Shown here piece after piece: positions 10,204-17,510 of a stretch of 64,000 bases of DNA. Made by a program: the position numbers and the translations under genes. The stretch comes from an uncultured Prevotellaceae bacterium (GTDB lineage: Bacteria > Bacteroidota > Bacteroidia > Bacteroidales > Muribaculaceae): assembly GCA_900318255.1 (NCBI GenBank), contig ONJX01000001.1, positions 1 to 64,000 on the forward strand, written 5' to 3'. Positions within the stretch are counted from its first letter, which is position 1. The number at the start of each line of letters is the position of its first letter. A model generated the notes under the pieces. That model made no database searches and had not been told where the DNA came from. It was given only the letters and a program-made list of their open reading frames with translations.

Positions 10204-12009
10204 ATGAGCGAGAATTATATAGTATCGGCGCGTAAGTACCGCCCAGCGAGTTTTGCCACCGTAGTGGGTCAGAAGGCTCTCACCCACACCCTTAAGTCGG
10301 CCATCAAGAACGAGCAGCTGGCGCATGCCTACCTGTTTTGCGGCCCTCGAGGTGTGGGCAAGACCACGTGCGCCCGCATCTTTGCCAAGGCTATCAACTG
10401 TGAGCACCTGGGTGCCGACGGCGAGCCATGCAACGAGTGCGAGTCGTGCCAGGCCTTCAACGAGCAGCGCTCCTATAACATCCTGGAGCTCGACGCCGCC
10501 AGCAACAACTCGGTTGACGATATCCGCAACCTCACCGACCAGGTGCTTGTGCCTCCACAGATAGGGCGCTACCGCGTGTTTATCATCGACGAGGTGCACA
10601 TGCTCACTCAGGCGGCGTTCAACGCTTTCCTCAAGACCCTTGAGGAGCCACCCCACTATGCCATCTTCATCCTCGCCACCACCGAGAAGCAGAAGATTAT
10701 CCCCACCATCCTGTCGCGCTGCCAGATCTATGACTTCGCGCGCATCACGGTGCCCGACATCGTGGAGCAGCTGCAGCGCATCTGCCAGGACAAGGGTGTG
10801 ACTGCCGAGACTGCCGCTCTTAACGTGATAGCCCAGAAGGCCGACGGCGCTATGCGCGACGCTCTGTCGATCTTTGACCAGGTGCTTGCCTCGAGCGAGG
10901 GCAACATCACCTATCAGGCCGCTATCGAGAACTTGAATGTTCTCGACTATGACTACTACTTCCGCCTTGACGAGGCATTTCTCACTGGTGATGTGCCCCA
11001 GGCGCTGCTCATTTATAAGGAAATCAGGGACAAAGGCTTCGACTCGCTGTTTTTTGTCAACGGCTTGGCTCAGCACCTGCGCGACCTGATGGTTGCTAGC
11101 AAGCCACAGACGGTGGGTCTGCTCGAGATGAACAACGACATTGCTCAGCGCCATGTGAAAGAGGCTGCACGGTTCACCCCTCGCTTCTACTACATGGCTA
11201 TGGACCTGTGTAACAGCTGCGACCTGCAATACCGCGAGACCAGCAACAAGCAGTTTGTCGTTGAACTCACGCTAATCAAGCTGTGTCAACTCATGGGCGG
11301 CACGCCAGTGCAGCAACCGGCACAACCTCGAGTGCAGAAGATTGCAGCCCCTGCCGCTGCTCCGGCTGCTCCATCCCAAGCGCCGCAAGCGGCTCCTGCG
11401 CCTGCCCAGCCTGCTGCCCCGCAGCCCTCTACGCCCGTCCAGCCCGCACCAGCGCCCCAGGCGGCTCCCACGCCAGCAGTGTCAGCCCCACCCGCGCAGC
11501 CCAAGCCGCAGTTTGCGCCCTCCACGCCACCACCTGCCGCGGCAAAGCCCATTGCCACTGCCCCGCGCATCCTCATCAACAAGCAGCCCACTGGCACTAC
11601 TGCCATCGACAGCAACAGCGCGCCACAGCCTGCTGCACCCAGCCACACCACCCAGTTCACCCCCGAGCAGTTTGTTCAGGCCTGGAAGCAATATATTGAG
11701 CAAAATCCAGGCGAGATAATATTGCTTAGCGCGATGCGCAACTCCTTGCCACAAAGGGTGAACGACACCACCTATCTGATTGAGGTAGAGAACACTGCAC
11801 AGGTCGAGGCCATCAACAGCAGCATGACCAAGCTCCTGGGTTTCCTGCGTCAGCAAGTGGGCAACGACATGGTGGCACTAGACATCAAGGTGTCGCCAAA
11901 GGGCGTATCGGCAATGGCTAAGACCGACCGCGAAATTGTTGCCGACATGCGCCAGCGCAATCCTGAGTTCAACAAGATGGTAGATGATTTTAAGCTCACG
12001 CTGAATTAG
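10204..12009 (+). CDS. dnaX: DNA polymerase III subunit gamma/tau
   Basis: Clamp-loader ATPase of the replisome. From the ATG at 10204 the protein has 601 residues. It holds an AAA+ domain with Walker A GPRGVGKTT (about 47-55), a four-cysteine zinc module (CEHLGADGEPCNECESC), Walker B IIDEVHML (about 126-133) and the sensor/arginine-finger text LSRCQIYDF. The clamp-loader collar follows, then a Pro/Ala/Gln-rich linker of about 110 residues and a conserved C-terminal tau domain. The open frame extends to 10123, but the -7 box at 10171-10178 rules out that start. No clear slippery site for making a short gamma form was noticed. Confidence 0.96.
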   Translation: MSENYIVSARKYRPASFATVVGQKALTHTLKSAIKNEQLAHAYLFCGPRGVGKTTCARIFAKAINCEHLGADGEPCNECESCQAFNEQRSYNILELDAASNNSVDDIRNLTDQVLVPPQIGRYRVFIIDEVHMLTQAAFNAFLKTLEEPPHYAIFILATTEKQKIIPTILSRCQIYDFARITVPDIVEQLQRICQDKGVTAETAALNVIAQKADGAMRDALSIFDQVLASSEGNITYQAAIENLNVLDYDYYFRLDEAFLTGDVPQALLIYKEIRDKGFDSLFFVNGLAQHLRDLMVASKPQTVGLLEMNNDIAQRHVKEAARFTPRFYYMAMDLCNSCDLQYRETSNKQFVVELTLIKLCQLMGGTPVQQPAQPRVQKIAAPAAAPAAPSQAPQAAPAPAQPAAPQPSTPVQPAPAPQAAPTPAVSAPPAQPKPQFAPSTPPPAAAKPIATAPRILINKQPTGTTAIDSNSAPQPAAPSHTTQFTPEQFVQAWKQYIEQNPGEIILLSAMRNSLPQRVNDTTYLIEVENTAQVEAINSSMTKLLGFLRQQVGNDMVALDIKVSPKGVSAMAKTDREIVADMRQRNPEFNKMVDDFKLTLN

Positions 12010-12014
12010 ATTTA

Positions 12015-12180
12015 GTAAAATAGTAGAGCAGTAGAATAGTAGAGCAGTGGAATAGTGGAGCAGTAGAATAGTGGAGCAGTAGAATAGTGGAGCAGTAGAA
12101 TAGTAGAGCAGTAGAATAGTGGATCCACTGCTCGATTGCTTTATTGCTCAACTGCTTTACTGCTCTACTATTCTACTACT
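12015..12180. repeat. 16-bp tandem repeats with an inverted counterpart
   Basis: About six to seven units of GTAGAATAGTGGAGCA (12015-12122) are followed directly by inverted, degenerate copies (12124-12180, e.g. TGCTCTACTATTCTACT). The two halves can fold into one long hairpin between the convergent genes dnaX and dapF. The right half supplies the dapF stop codon (TAG, complement of 12176-12178). Confidence 0.85.
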
Positions 12181-12997
12181 CGGGCAACTCTATGTCTCCC
12201 TCAAAGACTTCGGTGGCAGGGCCGCGCATGTAGATGTGGTTGTCGCTCGCGCGCCACTCTATCTCGAGAGAGCCACCATCCATGTCGATAGTGGCCTTGC
12301 GACTGGTGCGCCCGGTAAGTGCTGCCGCCACTATCGTGGCGCAAGCTCCTGTGCCGCACGCCATGGTAATGCCGCTGCCACGTTCCCACACGCGCATGCG
12401 CAGGTGGCTCTCGTCAATCACCTGTGCAAACTCGATGTTGCAGCGCTGCGGGAAGCGCGAGTGGAACTCAAGCCCAGGCCCCACCTTTGCCAGGTCGATA
12501 GCCTCCACATCGTCAACAAATATCACATAATTAGGATTACCTATCGACACAAACACCCCCTCGGGCAACGGCTCGCCCTCGGTCAAGAACTGAGTGGAGT
12601 CGCTGAGCACCGGCTCCATCAGGTCAACGGTCACGCTCTGCACCTTGTCGTCGTCGTCAACGTCGAGATAGAGCATCTTCACTCCGGCACGCGTGAGCAT
12701 GCTGATGGTTCTCTTGCGGGTGAGCCCGCGCTCATACACATATTTTCCCAGGCACCGGCTTGCATTGCCGCACATCTGCCCCTCCAGGCCGTCGGCATTG
12801 ATGATGCGCATGGTGAAGTCGGCCTCGGGCGAGCGGCCTATCAGGATGAGTCCGTCGCTGCCAATGCCCGTGTGAGGCTTGCTCCAAGCAATCGATGCCT
12901 TGCTGGGGTCGGGGATATTATTGTGCTCGGTATCAACATATATGTAGTCGTTACCCAAGCCATGCATTTTCACAAAGTGTATCTTTTTCTTCTCCAT
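12176..12997 (-). CDS. dapF: Diaminopimelate epimerase
   Basis: Converts LL- to meso-diaminopimelate for lysine and peptidoglycan synthesis; PLP-independent, cytoplasmic. The 273 residues show both catalytic cysteines: GQMCGNASRC in the N-terminal half and MACGTGACAT in the C-terminal half, and the expected N-terminal start FVKMHGLGNDYIYVD. The longest frame reaches 13027, but MEKKKIHF at 12997 is the sensible start; a TATCTTTG -7 box (complement of 13025-13032) lies 28 bp before it. Divergent from the PLP aminotransferase gene at 13145. Confidence 0.96.
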   Translation of the reverse strand: MEKKKIHFVKMHGLGNDYIYVDTEHNNIPDPSKASIAWSKPHTGIGSDGLILIGRSPEADFTMRIINADGLEGQMCGNASRCLGKYVYERGLTRKRTISMLTRAGVKMLYLDVDDDDKVQSVTVDLMEPVLSDSTQFLTEGEPLPEGVFVSIGNPNYVIFVDDVEAIDLAKVGPGLEFHSRFPQRCNIEFAQVIDESHLRMRVWERGSGITMACGTGACATIVAAALTGRTSRKATIDMDGGSLEIEWRASDNHIYMRGPATEVFEGDIELPE

Positions 12998-13083
12998 GTC
13001 GCATAAAAATATTGGTTGTGTCCACAAAGATAGGCATTAAGTTTGAGTCACCCACTATTTACCCGACGAAAAAACAGTTTTTA

Positions 13084-13116
13084 TTGTGCCCGTGTATAGA
13101 AAAAGTATTAATTTTG
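13084..13116 (+). promoter_or_regulatory. Promoter of aminotransferase gene
   Basis: TTG at 13084-13086 and TAATTTTG at 13109-13116, spacer 22 bp, slightly long. Predicted start near 13123, about 22 nt before the ATG at 13145. Confidence 0.55.
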
Positions 13117-13144
13117 CAAGCCTAACCCTAAAACAAAAATTATA

Positions 13145-14341
13145 ATGAACCCATACAATTTTGATGCTATCATCGACAGGCAAGGCACTCACTGCAAGAA
13201 AACCGACCAACTCACGTCGCTGTTTGGCCGTGACGACTTGCTACCACTGTGGATTGCCGACATGGACTTTGCTGTGAGCCCCGAAATCAGCGCGGCTTTG
13301 GTGTCGCGCTTTGGCGACCATCCCATCTATGGATACACACTCCCCTACGACGAGTATTGGCAATCGATTATCGACTGGCAACGCCGGCGCAACGGCTTCG
13401 AGATTAAGCGTGAAGAGATGACCTTCATGCCTGGCGGCATGCCTGCCCTGGGAATGATTCTCAACTTCTACACCCAACCTGGCGACCGCGTAGTGCTGCA
13501 AGAACCAGTATATTATGACTTCAAGGATGTGATAGAGGGCAATCGCCGCCTGGCAGTGCGCAACAACCTCGTGCCCACCGGCGACCACTTCTACCGCATG
13601 GACCTCGACGACCTCGAGCGCGTGTTCATCGAGCAGAAGCCACGCCTGATGGTGGTGTGCAACCCGCAGAACCCCATTGGCATAGTATGGAGCAAAGAAG
13701 AGCTACAGCAAGTAGCTGCCCTGGCTCGCCGCTACAACGTGATCCTCTTCAGCGATGAGGTCTTTGGCGACATCACCCTCTTTGGCCACAAGCACATCCC
13801 GCTGGCTACCGTGAGCGACGATGCGGCAGCCATGACCATCACCTGCGGCTCACCAGGCAAGACGTTCAACATTCCTGGCCTTAAAAGCACATGGCTGGTA
13901 ATCAAGAATCCTGAGCTGCGACGCGAGTTCTATCGCTGGGTAGAGGTCAACGAGCTGTGCAACGCCAACATCACGGCGCTGCTTGCCACCGAGGTGGGCT
14001 ACCGCTATGGCGAGCCCTGGCTCGAAGCCTGCAAGAAATATATTGAGCAGAATGTGCTATATGTTTCACAGTACTGCAAAGAGCACATCCCTGGCATCTA
14101 TGCCATCAAGCCCCAGGCGTCGTTCCTGATGTGGCTCGACTGCCGCCGGCTGGGCCTTGACCACTCACAATTAGTGAAATTCTTTGCCAATGACGCCCAC
14201 CTAGCGCTCAACGATGGCGAGATATATGGCGTGCCAGGCTACTGCCACATGCGCCTTAACGTGGGAACTCCGCGGCAACGCCTTGAGCAAGCCATGCACC
14301 AGCTCGAAGCCGCAGTTAATTCTTTAAAGCGCAATGCATAG
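13145..14341 (+). CDS. MalY/PatB-family PLP aminotransferase (probable cystathionine beta-lyase)
   Basis: A 398-residue fold-type I PLP enzyme. Signature text: LPLWIADMDFAVSP near the N terminus, the Asn/Pro of the cofactor pocket in CNPQNPIG (about 177-184), FSDEVFGD with the PLP-binding Asp, and the Schiff-base lysine in CGSPGKTFNIPGL (about 239). This ADMDF/SPGKTFN combination is typical of MalY/PatB C-S lyases rather than of LL-DAP aminotransferase. Expected reaction: cystathionine or cysteine to thiol, pyruvate and ammonia. The last codons (KRNA, stop) are formed by the TGCATAA-type repeat that starts at the gene end. Confidence 0.88.
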   Translation: MNPYNFDAIIDRQGTHCKKTDQLTSLFGRDDLLPLWIADMDFAVSPEISAALVSRFGDHPIYGYTLPYDEYWQSIIDWQRRRNGFEIKREEMTFMPGGMPALGMILNFYTQPGDRVVLQEPVYYDFKDVIEGNRRLAVRNNLVPTGDHFYRMDLDDLERVFIEQKPRLMVVCNPQNPIGIVWSKEELQQVAALARRYNVILFSDEVFGDITLFGHKHIPLATVSDDAAAMTITCGSPGKTFNIPGLKSTWLVIKNPELRREFYRWVEVNELCNANITALLATEVGYRYGEPWLEACKKYIEQNVLYVSQYCKEHIPGIYAIKPQASFLMWLDCRRLGLDHSQLVKFFANDAHLALNDGEIYGVPGYCHMRLNVGTPRQRLEQAMHQLEAAVNSLKRNA

Positions 14342-14425
14342 CACAATGCATAATGCATAATGCACAATGCACAATGCACAATGCTTAATGCACAATGCAT
14401 AATTCATAATCATAAAGCATAATAT
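14330..14425. repeat. ATGCACA/TGCATAA tandem repeat
   Basis: A run of 7-8 bp units (CACAATG, CATAATG) that begins inside the last codons of the preceding gene and provides its TAG. Related words recur at 37485-37510, 39563-39635 and 53600-53620, each time at a gene 3' end. Confidence 0.85.
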
Positions 14426-14468
14426 ACAAATTGCAGCACTTCGCTTGTGAAGTGCTACTTTTTTAATG

Positions 14469-14500
14469 TTGTTTTGGGAAGATGATGTAGAATAATTTTG
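14469..14500 (+). promoter_or_regulatory. Promoter of unknown gene 14533
   Basis: TTG at 14469-14471, 21-bp spacer, TAATTTTG at 14493-14500. The start site near 14507 lies downstream of the first in-frame start at 14503 and supports ATG 14533. Confidence 0.55.
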
Positions 14501-14532
14501 CGGTGATTATTAACACTAAATCCACATTATTC

Positions 14533-15090
14533 ATGGAAAACCGCAACCAATTCTACGACCTCACCCAGAGCGAGATGCTCGCCTTGTGGAAACAAGTGAT
14601 GCGTCTTGACACACCGCGACGCGACTGCGCCGTGGAGTGGGACGACGGCATCGACCTCGACGCCCTGTTGCTCACACACATCAAGCAGTGGTATGCCCAC
14701 CAGCTCGCCACCGCCCCGGCCCACCTGCTGCCCATCGACGACGTGAAGGAGCAGGTGACGCTCACCGCCAGCGGCGGCCTGGTGGCCGCCACCATCCCCG
14801 ACCACTGCGTGCGCCCCGTGGAATGGCGCCTGGCTGGGTGGCAGCGCAGCGTCACCGAGTTTCTTGACCCCTGCACACACGAGGCTATGCTGCAGCTCAA
14901 CGAGTGGACGCGCGGCGGCGACTGCGACCCCGCCATCATCGACTACGGCTTTCAGCTGCTCATGACCAGCGACAGCAATGAGCCCCGCCTGGAGATGGCA
15001 CGCTGTGTGGTGCGCCCCGCCGACGGCACCTACCAGTTTCACAGCGACCTGCTCGCCACCATCCCAGAATGGAAGCCCACACCAATATAG
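14533..15090 (+). CDS. Unrecognised 185-residue protein
   Basis: I do not recognise a family. From ATG 14533 (chosen because the promoter lies at 14469-14500) the protein has no signal peptide and no membrane segment. It begins with a helical part (FYDLTQSEMLALWKQVMRLD), followed by DDGIDLDALLLTHIKQWY, a basic/aromatic middle (VRPVEWRLAGWQ) and a C-terminal segment with several Cys and Asp. Codon use is as G+C-rich as the housekeeping genes. It stands alone between two repeat elements. Its compact soluble character and lack of neighbours would suit a phage-derived structural or adaptor protein, but that is only a guess. Confidence 0.6.
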   Translation: MENRNQFYDLTQSEMLALWKQVMRLDTPRRDCAVEWDDGIDLDALLLTHIKQWYAHQLATAPAHLLPIDDVKEQVTLTASGGLVAATIPDHCVRPVEWRLAGWQRSVTEFLDPCTHEAMLQLNEWTRGGDCDPAIIDYGFQLLMTSDSNEPRLEMARCVVRPADGTYQFHSDLLATIPEWKPTPI

Positions 15091-15097
15091 CATCCCA

Positions 15098-15133
15098 CGT
15101 CGCAAAAGTGCCATTTATGGCATTTTTGCGACG
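15098..15133. repeat. Palindrome, copy 1 of a duplicated element
   Basis: CGTCGCAAAAGTGCC pairs with GGCATTTTTGCGACG around an ATTTAT loop (one G:T wobble). Its central 28 nt recur exactly at 15174-15201. It sits 8 bp after the previous stop and upstream of the promoter of the AAA ATPase gene. Confidence 0.85.
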
Positions 15134-15141
15134 TAAAAAAC

Positions 15142-15171
15142 TTGATATTTCAGGATTATTTATTAATTTTG
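15142..15171 (+). promoter_or_regulatory. Promoter of AAA ATPase gene 15221
   Basis: TTG at 15142-15144, 19-bp spacer, TAATTTTG at 15164-15171. It lies exactly between the two copies of the 28-nt palindromic element. Confidence 0.65.
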
Positions 15172-15173
15172 CA

Positions 15174-15201
15174 TCGCAAAAGTGCCATTTATGGCATTTT
15201 T
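15174..15201. repeat. Palindrome, copy 2, at the transcription start
   Basis: Identical over 28 nt to 15100-15127. It begins 3 bp after the -7 box, so it would cover the start site and form a hairpin at the very 5' end of the mRNA. Candidate operator or RNA element. Confidence 0.8.
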
Positions 15202-15220
15202 AAGACGCAAAATTACAATT

Positions 15221-16474
15221 ATGATTATAAATCGTCCATTCTATTTAAATAGACTCATACAAAATAAGAATAATGGTCTAGTTAAAATTGTCACTGGTCT
15301 GCGCCGTTGTGGCAAATCGTTCTTGTTGTTTGAATTATTCCATCGTCACTTGATTGAAGTTGGAGTTGAAGACTCACACATTATAGAAATCGCACTTGAT
15401 GATTTGCTCTATGAAAGCTTGCGCGAACCTCACGCGATGCTTCAACACATTCACAACAGGATTCTGGACTCACACCAATACTATATTGTACTCGACGAAG
15501 TGCAGATGATGGAAAGCTTTGTGGATGTGGTAAATAGCTTGCTGCATCTGAGAAATGTTGACATTTATATCACTGGCAGTAATTCACAATTCTTGTCATC
15601 GGACATATCCACTGAATTTAGAGGTCGCGGCATGCAGATTCATGTGTTCCCACTCTCGTTTAGTGAATTTTTTTCGGCCTACGATGGCGACAAGCGTGAT
15701 GCATGGAGAGATTATTATACTTATGGCGGCCTTCCTAAAATAATGTCACTAAGCGATGAGGATAGTAAGGCTGAATACTTGCATGACTTGTTTCGCGCTG
15801 TATATATGCGAGATATAATTGAACGGCACCGCATTAAGAATGAGCACGAAATGGAAGAGCTTGTGCAAATTCTAGCGTCAGCAATAGGCGGCGCCACTAA
15901 TCCCACTAAACTATCAAGCACCTTCAAGAGCGTGAAGCATGTGAGCATATCACCCAAGACGATAACAAACTACATAGGCTATATGGTCAATGCCTTTATT
16001 CTCGAACGCTCCATCCGCTACAACATTAAAGGGAAAAAATATATCAACACCCTGTCGAAACACTATTTCACCGATTTAGGCCTGAGAAATGCCATTCTCA
16101 ACTTCAGACAACAAGAAGAGACACACATCATGGAGAACATCATTTATAACGAACTGAGGATTAGAGGATTCTTGGTTGATGTGGGATGTGTTGAGCAAAA
16201 GACCACCAGCGCCGATGGCAAAACTATACGTCGCCAACTCGAAGTAGATTTCGTGGCAAATAAAGCAAGTAAGAGATATTATATTCAATCGGCATTCGCT
16301 ATGCCAACAGCCGAGAAAGAGGCGCAAGAAAAACGGTCACTCATCGCCACTAAAGACTCTTTCAAGAAAATAATAGTTACTGGACAAGACATTAAAGCCA
16401 AGCGCGACCCTAATGGCATTTTAACAATTAATATTATTGATTTCCTGCTTGACAAGGACAGTTTAGACTTTTAA
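15221..16474 (+). CDS. AAA+ ATPase with DUF4143-type C-terminal domain
   Basis: 417 residues from ATG 15221; the earlier GTG at 15182 lies inside the palindrome. The N-terminal AAA_14-type ATPase has Walker A GLRRCGKSF, Walker B YYIVLDEVQMM and sensor text IYITGSNSQFLSS. The C-terminal half has the DUF4143 pattern ending in a PD-(D/E)xK-like strand pair (QLEVDFVANKASKRYYIQSA). The usual catalytic Lys is replaced by Ser/Ala there, so nuclease activity is doubtful. This family is expanded in Bacteroidales and its role is unsettled. Composition is more A/T-rich than the neighbours, suggesting transfer. Flanked by palindromes on both sides (15098-15201 and 16616-16670). Confidence 0.88.
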   Translation: MIINRPFYLNRLIQNKNNGLVKIVTGLRRCGKSFLLFELFHRHLIEVGVEDSHIIEIALDDLLYESLREPHAMLQHIHNRILDSHQYYIVLDEVQMMESFVDVVNSLLHLRNVDIYITGSNSQFLSSDISTEFRGRGMQIHVFPLSFSEFFSAYDGDKRDAWRDYYTYGGLPKIMSLSDEDSKAEYLHDLFRAVYMRDIIERHRIKNEHEMEELVQILASAIGGATNPTKLSSTFKSVKHVSISPKTITNYIGYMVNAFILERSIRYNIKGKKYINTLSKHYFTDLGLRNAILNFRQQEETHIMENIIYNELRIRGFLVDVGCVEQKTTSADGKTIRRQLEVDFVANKASKRYYIQSAFAMPTAEKEAQEKRSLIATKDSFKKIIVTGQDIKAKRDPNGILTINIIDFLLDKDSLDF

Positions 16475-17510
16475 CTCAAGTTTTAAACTTGAAGGTTAGA
16501 GGTTATTGGGTGGAGAAGAAAATGCGATTAAGCGTGACAAAGATGTCGGGACAAGGCGGCCTTGTCCATGCCTTTTTAGGGGCGCTGGGCGTTAGCCTCT
16601 CTAACCAGCGAAAATGAACGTTAAGTGAGGAAAAATCTAAAATTTTATGATTTTTCCTCACTTAACGTTCAAATCAACCTCATTGCGGCGGGTTAATAAT
16701 GGCGTGAAACATTGATAACAGCAAAGCAAAAGCGTGGCGGCGCTCGTTGAAGGCGTGCCACGCTTTGCTGTGCTATGCGTTGCTCCTCGTGGTGCTGCCA
16801 CAGGCAAGGGGGGGCATTACTCCACAGCTAGCTGCTCGCCACCATCCACGCCTGGGAGCAGAGCGCACCTGTACTGATGTGACAATTTCATCAACCCGTA
16901 CAAAATGTATTAAAATTATGTTTACAATCCATAATTTCCTTATTAAAGACAAATGAACATACGACATTATAAGGCATAATTAAGTGCTTAATTTTAGTTT
17001 TTGCGACAAAAACATGCTAAATAATTATGTTGCAAAACATATTTGTTAACTATTTATTACATTTGCTCATTTTTGTCTTGAAAAAATTTGCACAATCAAA
17101 AAAATCTTATCACTTTTGTGCTTTATTTCGTTGATTGAATAAAATCGCAATGAGACAAAACGAGTAAGAGAATCATAAAACGTATATTAAAATGAAATCA
17201 CTATTTATTGCTAGGAAAATGTGCACATGACGCCACCAGGCAATCGCTTTGCTGGCCATATTGATGTCAACCATCAAACTACCATGTTGCAACAATGAAC
17301 TTATCAAACCGCAACACAATTATAGTTTATTGACATTTTTTTAAAAAAAAATTTGCATATTTATAATAAATGTGTGATATTTGTACTTTATTTCCCCGAA
17401 AAGGTGAAAAAAGATTGCAGCCAAAATGCGATTTTGATTCTCTATTGTGAAGAAAATAAAGTTTTTACAAACTAAATATTTAATAAATTATTAACAAAAA
17501 ACATGTGCGT
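16475..17510. other. 1-kb gene-free region before susC
   Basis: No credible gene. It contains the GGACAAGG/CCTTGTCC palindrome (16549-16567), a 21-bp perfect hairpin (16616-16670) and a GC-rich inverted word pair around 16725-16775 (GCGTGGC with GCCACGC). From about 16900 it is strongly A/T-rich up to susC, as expected for a long regulated leader. No certain -33/-7 pair was found for susC. Confidence 0.5.
16616..16670. repeat. Perfect 21-bp inverted repeat
   Basis: Arms at 16616-16636 and 16650-16670 (beginning GAACGTTAAGTGAGG) are exact reverse complements with a 13-nt A/T-rich loop. It could be a terminator for the ATPase gene, but it starts about 140 bp downstream and has no T-run after it. 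Confidence 0.8.

Noticed and set aside
15182..15220. Upstream GTG start for the first AAA ATPase
   Set aside because: The extra 13 codons are read from the palindrome at the transcription start; MIINRPFY at 15221 is the family-like start.
16747..16956. 69-codon frame with a signal-peptide-like start
   Set aside because: It overlaps an inverted repeat and runs into A/T-rich leader sequence; no promoter or family support.
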